Shown here: positions 6,626-7,481 of the stretch, piece by piece
How positions within the stretch are numbered: the stretch's first letter is position 1
How the letters are laid out: every line of letters starts with the position of its first letter
DNA from: DASYQD01 sp036005845
GTDB taxonomy: Bacteria; Acidobacteriota; Thermoanaerobaculia; Multivoradales; JAIOJS01
Direction: 5' to 3'
Length of the DNA: 7,481 bases
Assembly: GCA_036005845.1 (NCBI GenBank)
Contig: DASYQD010000051.1
Span: 1 to 7,481, forward strand
The notes under the pieces: model-generated
Databases searched by the model: none
What the model saw: the letters and a program-made list of their open reading frames with translations, nothing else
What the model was told of the DNA's origin: nothing
Program-made: the position numbers and the translations under genes

Positions 6626-7481
6626 GCACCGAGGTGGCGGCCGTGGTGCCGACGCTGGGGGCGCCGACGCTGGCGACGGCGCTCGCCAGCGTGCGGCGGC
6701 AGGGCGCCACCGTGGAGATCGCCGTCGTCTACCAGGGCACGGCGCCGATGCCCGAAGCGGCCGCCACGTTTGCCGACCAGGTGCTGACTCTTCCGGCGCC
6801 GCTCGGCTTCGCCGCTGCCGTCAACGCCGGCATCGCCGCCGTGAAGGCGCCGCTGCTGCTGCTCCTCAACGACGACGCCGAGCTGCTGCCGGGCTGGCTG
6901 CCGGTGCTGCTCGATGCGCTCGCCGCGGACTCGCGTCTGGCGGCGGTGCAGGGCGTCGACCTCGCGAGCGCGGATGGCGTGGTGAGCGGCTGCGGTCTGG
7001 GTTGGAACCGCTGGTGGCAGGCGGTGCAGCTCGGCGCCGCAGGCCGCGCTCCCGGCGGTGCGGCGCGCGAGGTGTTCGGCGTCTCGGCGGCGGCGGCGCT
7101 CTATCGGCGCGCGGCGCTCGACGCGGCGGCGTTGTCGAGCGGTGCCTTCGACGGCGCGCTCGATACCTATTACGAAGACGTCGAGCTGGCGGCGCGGCTG
7201 CGGCACCGCGGCGGGCGCGCGGCGGTGGTGCCGGCGGCGCGCGCAGTGCACGCGGGCGGCGGCACGGCCGCAGCGCTGGGGCGCCGGCGGATGCGGCTGG
7301 TGTACGCGAATCGATGGCTGGCACTGGCGCGACTCCTCGGAAGCGCCTTCGCCACACAGGCGCCGCGTGCGCTGGTGCGCGACCTTGCCGACGCGGCGCG
7401 GCAGCCGTCACGCGTCGCGGCAGTGATCGGCGGCTGGGCCCGCGCGACACGGCTCCTGCCGCGGTTCGCGCGACGCGGCGC
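6622..7481 (+). CDS. Family 2 glycosyltransferase, 5' part (3' end outside window)
   Basis: Starts at a GTG sharing GTGA with the stop of the preceding gene; a GGAG at 6607-6610 lies 11 bases upstream. The frame stays open for 286 codons to the window end. It has a GT-A fold pattern: A-A-V-V-P-T-L (5-11) as the first strand, G-F-A-A-A-V-N-A-G-I (62-71) as the nucleotide-sugar site typical of rhamnosyltransferase-like GT2 enzymes, L-L-N-D-D-A-E-L (81-88) as the DxD-type metal and diphosphate site, Y-Y-E-D-V-E-L-A-A-R-L (183-193) holding the likely catalytic base region, and V-H-A-G-G-G-T (209-215) as the late conserved histidine loop. The enzyme is cytoplasmic, or peripheral on the inner face of the membrane, and transfers a sugar from a nucleotide-sugar to a growing glycan; sugar and acceptor are unknown. 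A typical member is about 300 residues, so little may be missing. The first strand loop (residues 11-30) is slightly shorter than usual, with L-A-S-V-R-R-Q. Confidence 0.88.
   Translation, partial: MSTEVAAVVPTLGAPTLATALASVRRQGATVEIAVVYQGTAPMPEAAATFADQVLTLPAPLGFAAAVNAGIAAVKAPLLLLLNDDAELLPGWLPVLLDALAADSRLAAVQGVDLASADGVVSGCGLGWNRWWQAVQLGAAGRAPGGAAREVFGVSAAAALYRRAALDAAALSSGAFDGALDTYYEDVELAARLRHRGGRAAVVPAARAVHAGGGTAAALGRRRMRLVYANRWLALARLLGSAFATQAPRALVRDLADAARQPSRVAAVIGGWARATRLLPRFARRG

Noticed and set aside
6613..7251. A 212-codon minus-strand frame opposite the GT2 gene
   Set aside because: It has no motif and is His/Arg-rich, while the plus strand shows a complete set of GT2 motifs through the same stretch.

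Overview
The window comes from a very G+C-rich bacterial chromosome (by eye roughly 70-75% G+C, with G or C in nearly every third codon position). The phylum cannot be named from the sequence alone. A high-GC Gram-negative environmental bacterium (for example a deltaproteobacterium-like or acidobacterium-like lineage) is only a guess, based on the glycan-assembly style of the second half. No tRNA, rRNA, CRISPR array, insertion sequence or phage gene was seen. Coding density is almost complete and no gene-free stretch reaches 300 bases; the longest is the roughly 98-base divergent gap at 1567-1664.

Layout. (1) Positions 1-278, plus strand: the 3' end of a small amino-acid-binding ACT-domain protein whose start lies outside the window. 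(2) Positions 259-1566, minus strand: a complete seryl-tRNA synthetase gene (serS), convergent with the ACT gene and overlapping its end by 20 bases. (3) Positions 1567-1664: a divergent intergenic region with a perfect 7+1+7 palindrome and an extended -10-like box placed so close to the next ATG that the mRNA may be leaderless. (4) Positions 1665-7481, plus strand: a tight run of four genes. They are a SAM-dependent methyltransferase, a large polytopic membrane protein with a soluble C-terminal domain, a second large polytopic membrane protein that looks like a GT-C (PMT/ArnT-like) glycosyltransferase with a C-terminal beta-rich domain, and a family 2 glycosyltransferase that runs off the end. 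The last two junctions are GTGA stop/start overlaps, so these genes are almost certainly one transcript.

How they work together (inference). The four plus-strand genes look like part of a cell-surface glycan cluster. The GT2 enzyme would add a sugar from a nucleotide-sugar in the cytoplasm, the GT-C-like protein would transfer a lipid-linked sugar on the outer face of the membrane, and the methyltransferase would modify a sugar or precursor. The 611-residue membrane protein has no function I recognise and is the most interesting unknown. Its C-terminal domain carries a distinctive D-T-A-E-W-A-x-D-R-P-D motif. serS and the ACT gene are housekeeping or metabolic neighbours on the other side of the divergent promoter region.
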